Shown here in pieces: positions 9,423 through 15,944 of a DNA stretch of 32,340 bases (within the stretch, counting starts at the first letter, position 1; every line of letters begins with the position of its first letter). The notes beneath the pieces are model-generated. The model did not search any database and was not told the DNA's origin. It saw only the letters and a program-made list of their open reading frames with translations. Origin of the DNA: Bacteroidales bacterium. GTDB lineage: Bacteria; Bacteroidota; Bacteroidia; Bacteroidales; FEN-979. Position numbers and translations under genes: made by a program. Where the stretch lies: the NCBI GenBank assembly GCA_017882335.1, contig JADGPR010000034.1, forward strand, positions 1 through 32,340, read 5' to 3'.

Positions 9423-9480
9423 GAGGTCGGAGGTCCGAGGTCGGAATTCTGTTTTCTGACCTCTGACTTCTGACATCTGA
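9423..9480. repeat. Repeat array with both orientations of the ACCTCTGA family (A2)
   Basis: The left arm GAGGTCGGAGGTCCGAGG (9423-9445) and the right arm TCTGACCTCTGACTTCTGAC (9455-9480) are the same family in opposite orientations. They are complementary at about 18 of 23 positions, so a hairpin can form inside the rpsB-tsf spacer. The array starts 4-7 nt beyond the rpsB stop. Same family as 101-157. Confidence 0.8.
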
Positions 9481-9484
9481 ATTT

Positions 9485-10432
9485 TTACTTTTTATTCGAC
9501 TTTCCGGCGGGTTTGCTGATTCGCTTACGGGGTGTTTTTGCTTTTGTTGTTTCTTTTTCCTCTTCGGAAGTGGTTTTCAACTTTGCGACTTTTGTCTCTA
9601 CAAAATCTTTCTTTGCGATCTTGATCCCTTCTTCTTCCTCATCTACATCCAGAATATCAAGGCTGGTCGGGGTTGCGAATTCATCTTCTGCACCTTCGGT
9701 TCTTCCTTCACGTTCTTCGTCGGCAGCTTTTTTATCCCTGTCGAGTTTACGTTCCACAAGTCCTTCCTCGATGGCATTCACCATGGATTCGATAATGAGG
9801 GAGATGGATTTGGATGCGTCGTCGTTGGCCGGGATAGCGAAATCCACCTGGCGCGGGTCAGAATTTGTGTCGACGATGGCAAATGTGGGGATGTTTAATT
9901 TTTTCGCTTCGGCAACAGCAATGTGTTCCTTCAGGATATCAACGACGAAAACGGCTGCGGGAAGACGGTTCAGGTCGGCGATACTGCCGAGGTTCTTTTC
10001 CAGCTTGGCCCGTTCGCGGGTGATGGTTAACCGTTCTTTTTTGGAAAGGTTGTTATAGGAAGGGCTGGCCATCAGTTTATCGATGGAAGCCATTTTTCTT
10101 ACTGCTTTACGGATGGTAGCGAAGTTGGTGAGCATTCCACCGGGCCAGCGCTCCGTTACGTAAGGCATGTTGACTCTCTTAACATGCTCGGCAACGATTT
10201 CCTTGGCTTGTTTTTTCGTAGCGACGAAAAGTATGCGTTTTCCTGATTTCGAGATCTGTTTAAGGGCAGAAGCTGCTTCATCCATCTTGGCCATAGTCTT
10301 GTAAAGATCGATGATATGGATCCCGTTCCGTTCCATGAAAATATAAGGGGCCATGCTCGGGTTCCATTTTCTCTTCAGGTGACCGAAGTGTACACCGGCG
10401 TCCAATAATGCTTCAAAAGTGGTTCTTGACAT
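9485..10432 (-). CDS. rpsB: 30S ribosomal protein S2
   Basis: S2 is a small-subunit protein near the mRNA exit side that is needed for S1 binding. The fold is clear: TTFEALLDAGVHFGHLKRKWNP at the start, YIFMERNGIHIIDLYKT, FVATKKQAKEIV, ERWPGGMLTNFATIRK, and the closing NIPTFAIVDTNSDPRQVDFAIPANDDA. At 315 residues it exceeds the usual 240-280. The extra 70 or so C-terminal residues are acidic then Lys-rich (DVDEEEEGIKIAKKD, then KTPRKRISKPAGKSNKK), a probably disordered tail. It stands third in rplM-rpsI-rpsB-tsf. Confidence 0.98.
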   Translation of the reverse strand: MSRTTFEALLDAGVHFGHLKRKWNPSMAPYIFMERNGIHIIDLYKTMAKMDEAASALKQISKSGKRILFVATKKQAKEIVAEHVKRVNMPYVTERWPGGMLTNFATIRKAVRKMASIDKLMASPSYNNLSKKERLTITRERAKLEKNLGSIADLNRLPAAVFVVDILKEHIAVAEAKKLNIPTFAIVDTNSDPRQVDFAIPANDDASKSISLIIESMVNAIEEGLVERKLDRDKKAADEEREGRTEGAEDEFATPTSLDILDVDEEEEGIKIAKKDFVETKVAKLKTTSEEEKETTKAKTPRKRISKPAGKSNKK

Positions 10433-10450
10433 AATTTCTTTACTATAATT

Positions 10451-10837
10451 TTAACGTTTGCTAAACTGGAATCTTTTTCTTGCTTTCTTTTGTCCGAACT
10501 TTTTCCGTTCTACCATACGCGGATCTCTTCTCATCATTCCTTTTGCTTTCAGAGCAGGCCGGTGTTCTTCGCTGATCTTGCAGAGTGCACGGGAAATGGC
10601 GAGGCTGAGGGCCTCTGCCTGTCCGGTAATTCCACCTCCATCCAGGTTAACCTTAATATCATATTTCCCCAAGGTGTTCGTGATGTTGAAGGGTTCAACA
10701 ACCTGATATTGCAAAATCACCGTGGGAAAATATTCTTTATAATCGCGGTCGTTGACCGTAATTTTTCCTTCGCCTTCTTTTAAATAAATCCTCGCGACGG
10801 CAGTCTTTCTTCTGCCGAGAGTCATGATAATTTCCAT
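10451..10837 (-). CDS. rpsI: 30S ribosomal protein S9
   Basis: S9 contacts the P-site tRNA anticodon loop through its basic C-terminal tail. The 128-residue protein shows LGRRKTAVARIYLKEGEGKITVN, the GGGITGQAEALSLAISRAL core and the basic end RMVERKKFGQKKARKRFQFSKR, which finishes on the conserved KR. The gap to rplM is a single base and that to rpsB is 18 nt, so these are co-transcribed and probably translationally coupled. Confidence 0.98.
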   Translation of the reverse strand: MEIIMTLGRRKTAVARIYLKEGEGKITVNDRDYKEYFPTVILQYQVVEPFNITNTLGKYDIKVNLDGGGITGQAEALSLAISRALCKISEEHRPALKAKGMMRRDPRMVERKKFGQKKARKRFQFSKR

Positions 10838-10838
10838 A

Positions 10839-11294
10839 TTACCTGATTGAATTTAGATTGATTACTTTGGGTTGCTGTGCCTGGTGGGGATGCTCCGGGC
10901 CTGCATAAACATATAGGTTGCGGAATAATTCACTCCCTAAACGATTTTTGGGTAGCATGCCTTTGATGGCTTTTTCAACCACGGCAGTGGGCTTTTTAGC
11001 CAGGAGTTCCCGTGGTGTTGTGAACCGCTGTCCTCCCGGGTAACCCGTGTGGCGTACATAATTCTTATCCGTCATCTTCTTGCCTGTGAGGATGATCTTT
11101 TCGGCGTTGATGATGATCACATTATCACCACAGTCGACGTGCGGTGTATAATTGGTTTTCAGCTTGCCCCTGAGCAATCGTGCTGCTTTGGTCGATAAAC
11201 GACCAAGTACCTGGTTTTCTGCGTCAATAAGTACCCACTCCTTATTTACTGTTGCTGAGTTGGCGCTGATTGTCTTGTAGCTTAACGTATTCAT
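10839..11294 (-). CDS. rplM: 50S ribosomal protein L13
   Basis: L13 is an early-assembling large-subunit protein. The 151 residues include KEWVLIDAENQVLGRLSTKAARLLRGK, DCGDNVIIINAEKIILTGKK, HTGYPGG and the MLPKNRLGSELFRNLYVYAGPEHPHQAQQP block. It is the first gene of the operon, with a full two-box Bacteroidota promoter about 55 nt upstream. Confidence 0.98.
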   Translation of the reverse strand: MNTLSYKTISANSATVNKEWVLIDAENQVLGRLSTKAARLLRGKLKTNYTPHVDCGDNVIIINAEKIILTGKKMTDKNYVRHTGYPGGQRFTTPRELLAKKPTAVVEKAIKGMLPKNRLGSELFRNLYVYAGPEHPHQAQQPKVINLNSIR

Positions 11295-11599
11295 GAATTT
11301 CTACTGGTTGCTAAATCATTAACATTATTCCCATCAAAAAGGGGTGCAAAAATAGAACTAAAATTTTGATTAAACAAATAATCCGAATAACTTTTTCCCT
11401 TGTGGAAAGTATTAGGAGAGTGACAGAGTCACAAAGTGACAGAGTGACAGAGTTACAATGTGACAAAGTCATAAATAAAATAGCGAATTGCGAAAGGCGA
11501 AAAGCGAAATGCTCTTTGCAACATTTGCAACATTTGCGCCGTCTCGTCTTCGCGGTGGAAAAAATTTGTCTATTTTTATCCTTTGAAATTTAGTAACCC
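11295..11599. repeat. Divergent spacer: promoter plus GACAGAGT and GCGAAA repeats
   Basis: This 305-nt region separates rplM (leftward) from the membrane protein (rightward). Beyond the rplM promoter it holds a GTGACAGAGTCACAAA-type array (11418-11474), then AATAGCGAATTGCGAAAGGC units (11475-11510), then a short GCAACATTT repeat (11512-11540). Relatives of the first two families recur at 23644-23700. I see no gene in it. Confidence 0.75.
11347..11378 (-). promoter_or_regulatory. Bacteroidota promoter of the rplM operon
   Basis: On the minus strand TTTG (11378-11375) and TATTTTTG (11354-11347) are separated by 20 nt. This matches the TTTG-N19-21-TAnnTTTG consensus for the Bacteroidota primary sigma factor. 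The following GCACCCC is shared with the rpsA promoter. Confidence 0.8.
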
Positions 11600-12310
11600 A
11601 TGAAACCAATATACAGTACCCTTCTCTGGACCGGCATTTTTGCTGCCGCGATGGCCGTTCTCGAGAGTGCCGTTGTGGTTTACCTCCGGGCACTCTATTA
11701 TCCCGAAGGATTTGTTTTCCCTTTAAAGATGATGGATCAGCAGATCCTGGTCACGGAGATTTTCCGGGAAGCGGCAACAATAGTCATGCTCTTTACGATC
11801 GGTGTGATTTCAACTAAAAGTTGGATCAGCCGTTTTGCCGTTTTTATTTATGCCTTCGCCATATGGGATATATTTTATTATATCTACCTGGTCTTCCTTC
11901 TCGGATGGCCACCTTCCCTTCTCACCTGGGATCTGCTGTTCCTGATCCCGGTAACATGGGCCGGGCCGGTGCTGGCCCCGGTCATCAATTCGCTCACGAT
12001 GATCCTGTTGGCAATAGTCATCCTTTATTCCAGGTTAAAAGATGAAACCTTCCGATTGACCTTTTATGAATGGCTCCTGCTGATAGCAGGATCACTGATC
12101 GTGATCTTTGCCTATACCCGGCCTTATATGGAGTACATGCTCGACCGGTATTCTATCTATGAAATAGTCCATTTTCGCGGAAACACAAAACTGATTGAAT
12201 ATTCCGCCGGATTTATCCCGGTAAAATTCAGCTGGGTCATTTACTCCCTTGGCCAGTTGCTCTTCTTTTGGTCGATCATTCATGTGATGCTGAGGATGAG
12301 GCGGAAATAA
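11600..12310 (+). CDS. Conserved-type multi-spanning membrane protein, unknown function
   Basis: I do not recognise this 236-residue protein. It has about six or seven hydrophobic segments: near 6-28, 53-70, 76-101, 105-128, 132-150, 160-178 and 210-230. It has no signal peptide cleavage site or catalytic motif I can name. Loops carry acidic and aromatic residues (RALYYPEG, TRPYMEYMLDRYSIYEIVHF), and the C-terminus RMRRK is basic, suggesting it faces the cytoplasm. ATG at 11600 is the first start. It stands alone between two repeat-rich spacers, with no partner gene to hint at its job. Coding character is good, so it is likely a real inner-membrane protein. Confidence 0.8.
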   Translation: MKPIYSTLLWTGIFAAAMAVLESAVVVYLRALYYPEGFVFPLKMMDQQILVTEIFREAATIVMLFTIGVISTKSWISRFAVFIYAFAIWDIFYYIYLVFLLGWPPSLLTWDLLFLIPVTWAGPVLAPVINSLTMILLAIVILYSRLKDETFRLTFYEWLLLIAGSLIVIFAYTRPYMEYMLDRYSIYEIVHFRGNTKLIEYSAGFIPVKFSWVIYSLGQLLFFWSIIHVMLRMRRK

Positions 12311-12339
12311 ATAGCGGAATCGCGTTATCACATTTTTAT

Positions 12340-12347
12340 TAATTTTG
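12340..12347 (+). promoter_or_regulatory. Possible -7 box upstream of the gldA-like gene
   Basis: TAATTTTG followed by GCACC resembles the rplM and rpsA promoters, but there is no TTTG at -33. The next gene is 327 nt away, across the repeat region. Confidence 0.3.
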
Positions 12348-12450
12348 CACCAGTCAATATGTTCACTTTGTGACCACTTTTTTTAACCCAAAGTTTGCTC
12401 CTGATGGTTTATACCGGAAATTCAAAACAAACAAAAAAATGTTCTCGCAG

Positions 12451-12472
12451 ACCTGCCTGCCGGTAGGCAGGT
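12451..12472. repeat. 22-nt palindrome CCTGCCTGCCGG...
   Basis: ACCTGCCT and AGGCAGGT arms surround a CCGG centre, with one imperfect pair between arm and centre. It interrupts a CTCGCAGA / TTTGCGCTG repeat word, suggesting insertion into an older repeat. Confidence 0.75.
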
Positions 12473-12648
12473 TTGCGCTGATTTAATCGCAGATTCACGC
12501 AGAAACCATATGACTTCTTATCTAAGAAGGGATTAATATGAACTCAAGTTGTAAACTATTCTGCGAAAATCTGCGAGAAAAAAACAATCGGTAATCAGGT
12601 AGAGATAAAGTGTTATGTAGTAGACAAGAAGATCACAAAGTGAAATTT

Positions 12649-12670
12649 ATTCGTAATTCGTAATTCCTAT
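12649..12670. repeat. Short CGTAATT array (C1) next to a start codon
   Basis: ATTCGTAATTCGTAATTCC ends 4 nt before the ATG at 12674, where a ribosome binding site would be. The same 7-base unit forms the longer array C2 at 15373-15420, also just before a start codon. Confidence 0.75.
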
Positions 12671-12673
12671 TGA

Positions 12674-13585
12674 ATGTCAATCAAAGTTAATGAAATAACC
12701 AAAATTTACGGAAAGCAGAAAGCCCTCGATGCCGTGTCGTTTGAAATCGCACCGGGTGAAGTTGTTGGGCTGCTGGGGCCTAACGGTGCAGGGAAGAGCA
12801 CCATCATGAAGATACTCACCTGTTTCATCCCTCCCACTTCCGGCGATGCCAGTGTCTGCAATTTCGATATCCTGGAACAATCCATTGAAGTAAGGAAAAA
12901 AGTCGGATATCTTCCCGAAAATAATCCTCTTTACCTTGATCTCTATGTAGAGGAATTTCTCTCCTTTATTAATGGGATCCACTATTCTACTGCTGCCAAC
13001 CCGAAGCGGATTGCAGAAATCATTGAATTGACAGGCCTTATATCAGAAAAACACAAAAAAATCGGCGCCCTTTCAAAAGGCTACCGCCAGCGTGTCGGCC
13101 TTGCACAGGCTTTGTTGCATGATCCGGAGGTCTTGGTCCTTGATGAACCCACTTCAGGGCTCGATCCCAACCAGCTGCTCGAAATCAGGGCCCTGATCAA
13201 AACCATCGGTAAGGAAAAAACCGTCATGCTTTCCACCCACATCATGCAGGAAGTGGAAGCCATCTGCGACCGGGCGATCATCATCCACAAGGGAAAGATC
13301 GTAGCAGACGATTCAACACAGAACCTGCATCATATCTCCTCCTCCGGGAATGTGGTAAGAGTGGAATTCAGCTCAGTAGTGGATGTAGGGTTACTCGCAA
13401 TGATCAACGGGGTAAAAGAGGTCACTACACTATCACCGGTCAGTTTCCAGCTTACCGCACAACCTGAACTGGATATCCGGCCCGATATATTCAGGTTTGC
13501 CGTCGATCAAAAGCTGACCGTACTTGCGATGCAAAAAGAAGAACTCAGGCTGGAGGAAGTCTTCCAGGAGTTGACAAAAGACTAG
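12674..13585 (+). CDS. gldA: ABC transporter ATP-binding protein, GldA-like
   Basis: This 303-residue ATPase has Walker A GPNGAGKST at 35-43, the Q-loop region VGYLPENNPLY, the signature LSKGYRQRVGLAQALLHDP, Walker B VLVLDEPTSGLDP and the switch histidine in STHIMQEVEA. A C-terminal extension of about 80 residues follows. The whole pattern resembles GldA, which in gliding Bacteroidota works with the membrane proteins GldF and GldG. No permease gene is nearby, so its partner must be encoded elsewhere and the exact substrate is open. The stop TAG runs straight into a GCGGACAG repeat. The upstream region has no Shine-Dalgarno, only a CGTAATT array. Confidence 0.82.
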   Translation: MSIKVNEITKIYGKQKALDAVSFEIAPGEVVGLLGPNGAGKSTIMKILTCFIPPTSGDASVCNFDILEQSIEVRKKVGYLPENNPLYLDLYVEEFLSFINGIHYSTAANPKRIAEIIELTGLISEKHKKIGALSKGYRQRVGLAQALLHDPEVLVLDEPTSGLDPNQLLEIRALIKTIGKEKTVMLSTHIMQEVEAICDRAIIIHKGKIVADDSTQNLHHISSSGNVVRVEFSSVVDVGLLAMINGVKEVTTLSPVSFQLTAQPELDIRPDIFRFAVDQKLTVLAMQKEELRLEEVFQELTKD

Positions 13586-13635
13586 CGGACAGGCGGACGA
13601 GCGGACAAGTTTATCAGACAAAATTTCGCTATTTA
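13584..13635. repeat. GCGGACAGGCGGACGA and AAATTTCGCTATTT repeats
   Basis: Three copies of GCGGAC(A/G)AG-like units (13586-13610) begin in the gldA stop codon itself. They are followed by AAAATTTCGCTATTT (13619-13635), a word that recurs as a tandem at 23669-23700. Confidence 0.7.
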
Positions 13636-13636
13636 A

Positions 13637-13722
13637 TATTGCGAGGAACTCTGCGACGACGCAATCTCCTATAGTTACCACAAACAATTGTCATTGCGAG
13701 GCACGGAGTGCCGAAGCAACCC
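13637..13722. repeat. Two REP-like palindromes, ATTGCGAGG...GCAAT family
   Basis: Copy 1 (13637-13668) runs ATTGCGAGGAACTC to GACGACGCAATC. Copy 2 (13691-13722) runs TCATTGCGAGGCACGG to GTGCCGAAGCAAC and can fold with a GGCAC/GTGCC inner stem and TTGC/GCAA outer pairing. Words like CATTGCGAGG(N)CGAAGCAATC are, to my knowledge, a dispersed repeat seen in many unrelated bacteria. Confidence 0.75.
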
Positions 13723-13726
13723 CCGG

Positions 13727-13770
13727 ATTAGCTGATGAGCTGGCGAATTAGCGAGTTGGTGAACTGGTGA
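13727..13770. repeat. GAGTTGGTGAACTGG array (E1)
   Basis: Degenerate units of about 8 bases (GCTGATGAGCTGGCGAATTA, GCGAGTTGGTGAACTGG). The family recurs at 22457-22487 and, in the opposite orientation, at 32030-32104. Confidence 0.75.
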
Positions 13771-13839
13771 GTTTTTTTTAATTCGATTTACTTTGATTTG
13801 TGACTCAAACAAATTTTATCTCCGGATAAAAAAAATTCG

Positions 13840-13847
13840 TATTTTTG
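13840..13847 (+). promoter_or_regulatory. -7 box of the metK promoter
   Basis: TATTTTTG followed by CCACC matches TAnnTTTG. Transcription would start just upstream of the riboswitch stem. The -33 region has only TTTTAT near 13814-13819, a weak match. Confidence 0.6.
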
Positions 13848-13854
13848 CCACCAG

Positions 13855-13908
13855 TTGAGTGGAAAGATTTGATTGATTGCAACCACTGGAAAAAAATGCT
13901 AAAACAAT
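13855..13908 (+). promoter_or_regulatory. SAM-II riboswitch in the metK leader
   Basis: The segment has the SAM-II (SAM-alpha type) layout. Stem P1 is AGTGG (13858-13862) with CCACT (13883-13887). The loop contains GATTTG...TTGCAA. An A-rich link leads to GCTAAAA (13898-13904). The pseudoknot can form by ATTG (13872-13875) with CAAT (13905-13908) and GCA (13879-13881) with TGC (13897-13899). The class binds S-adenosylmethionine and usually represses translation of methionine/SAM genes, and metK is a fitting target. The metK ATG is 72 nt beyond the last paired base, farther than expected for direct masking of a ribosome site. Confidence 0.85.
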
Positions 13909-13980
13909 ATTTTCTTCCGCCAATCTTCAGATCCAGCCTCATATTTACATTTATTTATAAACTCAATAAAACTGTTTATT

Positions 13981-15327
13981 ATGGGATATTTATTCACATC
14001 CGAGTCCGTATCCGAAGGACATCCGGATAAAGTTGCCGACCAGATTTCTGATGCATTGCTCGATGAATTCTTAAGATGGGATCCCGAATCCAAAGTTGCA
14101 TGTGAAACTTTCGTTACCACCGGGCTTGTTGTTTGCGGCGGCGAAGTAAGGACCGAAGGATACGTGGATGTACAGGATACAGCGCGCAAAGTGATCCGGC
14201 AGATTGGCTATACAAAGGCCGAATACCGTTTCGACAGCGATTCATGCGGGGTGGTTTCCACCATCCATGAGCAATCCAAAGATATCAACATGGGCGTGGT
14301 AAGGGAAAAACCGGAAGACCAGGGTGCCGGCGACCAGGGGATGATGTTTGGTTATGCCTGTCGTGAAATGGATAACCTGATGCCGCTGTCCAGTGAAGTA
14401 GCCCATATTCTCCTCCAGGAACTGGCAGACATCCGCAGGGAAGGAAAGCAGATGAAATACTTGCGTCCCGACAGCAAATCACAAGTCACTGTTGAATACG
14501 ACAATAACGGGTTGCCGAAGAGGATCGATACAATTGTGGTAAGTACGCAGCATGACGATTTCGTACAACCGAAGAATAATACCGCAAAAGCCGTTACTTC
14601 TGCCGACAAACAAATGCAGGACGCAATCCGGAAGGATATCGAGAAGTACCTGATACCACGCGTGCTGAAGACACTTCCTCCCCGCATCAAAAAACTGTTC
14701 CAGGGAGATTACAAACTCCATGTCAACCCGACCGGGAAATTTGTTATCGGTGGCCCTCACGGGGATACAGGGCTGACCGGTCGTAAGATCATTGTTGATA
14801 CTTATGGTGGGCACGGCGCACATGGCGGTGGTGCATTTTCAGGCAAGGATTCTTCCAAGGTTGACCGTTCTGCCGCTTATGCTTCAAGGCATATAGCGAA
14901 GAATCTTGTAGCTGCCGGTGTAGCTGACCAGGTCCTCATCCAGGTTGCCTATGCCATTGGCGTTGCACAACCTGTCGGACTGTATGTCAACACTTACGGA
15001 ACGGCGAAAGTAAAAAATGCCAAAGGAAAAATCTTATCCGACGGGGAGATCTCCACGAAGGTGCAGAAGATCTTCGACATGCGGCCCTATGCCATCGTAC
15101 AACGATTCGGACTTAAGAACCCGATATACCTGAAAACCGCCACGTATGGCCATTTCGGAAGAGACAGTTATTCGGAAGAAGTGGAAGTTTATTACAAGGT
15201 GAAAAGCTCTAAACCAAAAAAGGTAAGCGTGAACGGGAAAAAGGTTTATATGAAGAAAGTGGAATTCTTTACCTGGGAAAAGCTGGATTATGTCGGGAAG
15301 ATAAAGAAAGAGTTCGGGTTGAAGTAA
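13981..15327 (+). CDS. metK: S-adenosylmethionine synthetase
   Basis: MetK makes SAM from methionine and ATP. The start [30 protein letters not shown] is the family signature, with the catalytic His in EGHPDK. Later blocks are [33 protein letters not shown] and the P-loop-like [20 protein letters not shown]. At 448 residues it is longer than the E. coli enzyme (384), mainly through insertions in the middle (around residues 140-200) and a C-terminal extension ([20 protein letters not shown]), as is common in Bacteroidota. It sits behind a SAM-II riboswitch, implying feedback control by its product. The stop is followed at once by a TTAGG-type repeat. Confidence 0.98.
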   Translation: MGYLFTSESVSEGHPDKVADQISDALLDEFLRWDPESKVACETFVTTGLVVCGGEVRTEGYVDVQDTARKVIRQIGYTKAEYRFDSDSCGVVSTIHEQSKDINMGVVREKPEDQGAGDQGMMFGYACREMDNLMPLSSEVAHILLQELADIRREGKQMKYLRPDSKSQVTVEYDNNGLPKRIDTIVVSTQHDDFVQPKNNTAKAVTSADKQMQDAIRKDIEKYLIPRVLKTLPPRIKKLFQGDYKLHVNPTGKFVIGGPHGDTGLTGRKIIVDTYGGHGAHGGGAFSGKDSSKVDRSAAYASRHIAKNLVAAGVADQVLIQVAYAIGVAQPVGLYVNTYGTAKVKNAKGKILSDGEISTKVQKIFDMRPYAIVQRFGLKNPIYLKTATYGHFGRDSYSEEVEVYYKVKSSKPKKVSVNGKKVYMKKVEFFTWEKLDYVGKIKKEFGLK

Positions 15328-15329
15328 AG

Positions 15330-15360
15330 TGTTAGGCATTAGGTTTTAGGTATTAGGCTG
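15330..15360. repeat. TTAGGCATTAGGTTTTAGG array (F2)
   Basis: Four degenerate TTAGGNNT units start 2 nt after the metK stop. The complement of this family is the CCCAATACCTAA array at 22499-22540. Confidence 0.7.
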
Positions 15361-15372
15361 TATATTTGTCTT

Positions 15373-15420
15373 TTCGTAATTCGTAATTCGTAATTCGTAA
15401 TTCGTAATTCGTAATTCGAA
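15373..15420. repeat. CGTAATT tandem array (C2), about 6 perfect units
   Basis: The 7-base unit CGTAATT repeats six times with almost no divergence, ending 2-3 nt before the ATG at 15423. It is the most regular array in the window. On the complementary strand one frame reads as repeated NYELRIT. Confidence 0.95.
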
Positions 15421-15422
15421 TC

Positions 15423-15893
15423 ATGCATTTGGAAGTCGAGCACAAATATCTCATTCGAAAAGATCTCTGGTATGCGGTTAATAAACCGCCTGGAGTGAAT
15501 ATCCGGCAAGGTTACCTTCACACAGATCCGGGAAAAAACATCCGCATCCGGACCACCGGGACAGATGCTTTCCTTACCATTAAAGGGCCATTGGCGAATG
15601 CCACACGCGCCGAGTACGAATATCCTATTCCACCCGGTGAAGCAGACGAACTGCTGCAATTATGCACAGCTCCTGTTATCGAAAAAGTCCGTTACCGGAT
15701 GGAATATGCCGGAAAAACCTGGGAGGTGGATGAATTTTTTGGGGAGAACGAAGGATTGATCCTGGCTGAGATTGAGTTGACATTTACAGAGGAAAAATAT
15801 GAGAGGCCGGCTTGGGTTGGCGAAGAGGTTACAAACGATCAAAGGTATTACAATGCATACCTGGCCGGACATCCGTATTCCGGCTGGAAATAA
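15423..15893 (+). CDS. CYTH-domain phosphatase-family protein
   Basis: The 156-residue protein begins MHLEVEHKYLI, carrying the ExExK motif (E4, E6, K8) that defines the CYTH/triphosphate tunnel metalloenzyme fold. Charged strands follow as expected: NIRIRTTGTDAFLTIKGP, AEYEYPIP, EKVRYRMEYAGKTWEVDEFFGENEGLILAEIELT and the late KYERPAWVGEEVT. Family members hydrolyse inorganic triphosphate or bind nucleotides/organic phosphates; the true substrate here is unknown. The start at 15423 is adjacent to a repeat array and lacks a Shine-Dalgarno. It may be co-transcribed with metK and ends at a clear terminator. Confidence 0.88.
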   Translation: MHLEVEHKYLIRKDLWYAVNKPPGVNIRQGYLHTDPGKNIRIRTTGTDAFLTIKGPLANATRAEYEYPIPPGEADELLQLCTAPVIEKVRYRMEYAGKTWEVDEFFGENEGLILAEIELTFTEEKYERPAWVGEEVTNDQRYYNAYLAGHPYSGWK

Positions 15894-15928
15894 AAAAAAG
15901 GCCGTCCCGTTGGGTTGGCCTTTTTTCT
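15892..15928. terminator. Bidirectional intrinsic terminator
   Basis: AAAAAAAAGGCC (15892-15903) pairs with GGCCTTTTTTCTT (15917-15928) around a 13-nt loop. With A and T tracts on both sides it can serve the CYTH gene on plus and the T9SS cargo gene on minus, which converge here. Confidence 0.85.
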
Positions 15929-15944
15929 TTAAGAATATGAGTTG

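Larger units (their letters stand above)
12311..12673. repeat. 363-nt spacer with TCTGCGAGAA inverted repeats and a nested palindrome
   Basis: The spacer holds GTTCTCGCAG (12441-12450) facing CTGCGAGAA (12571-12579), with further related words between them (TCGCAGATTCACGCAGAAAC; CTGCGAAAATCTGCGAG). Inside the left part is the 22-nt near-perfect palindrome 12451-12472. A CGTAATT array (12649-12670) runs to within 4 nt of the next start codon. A lone TAATTTTG box is at 12340-12347. No gene is visible. Confidence 0.7.

Noticed and set aside
9513-10058. 181-codon Ser/Arg-rich frame opposite rpsB
   Set aside because: Shadow of the acidic/Lys-rich rpsB tail; low-complexity translation.
15373-15420. 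Possible CRISPR array
   Set aside because: The unit is 7 bases with no spacers and no cas genes nearby; it is a simple tandem repeat.
15339-15659. 106-codon frame with NYELRIT repeats on the minus strand
   Set aside because: It is the translation of the CGTAATT array joined to the antisense of the CYTH gene, not a protein.
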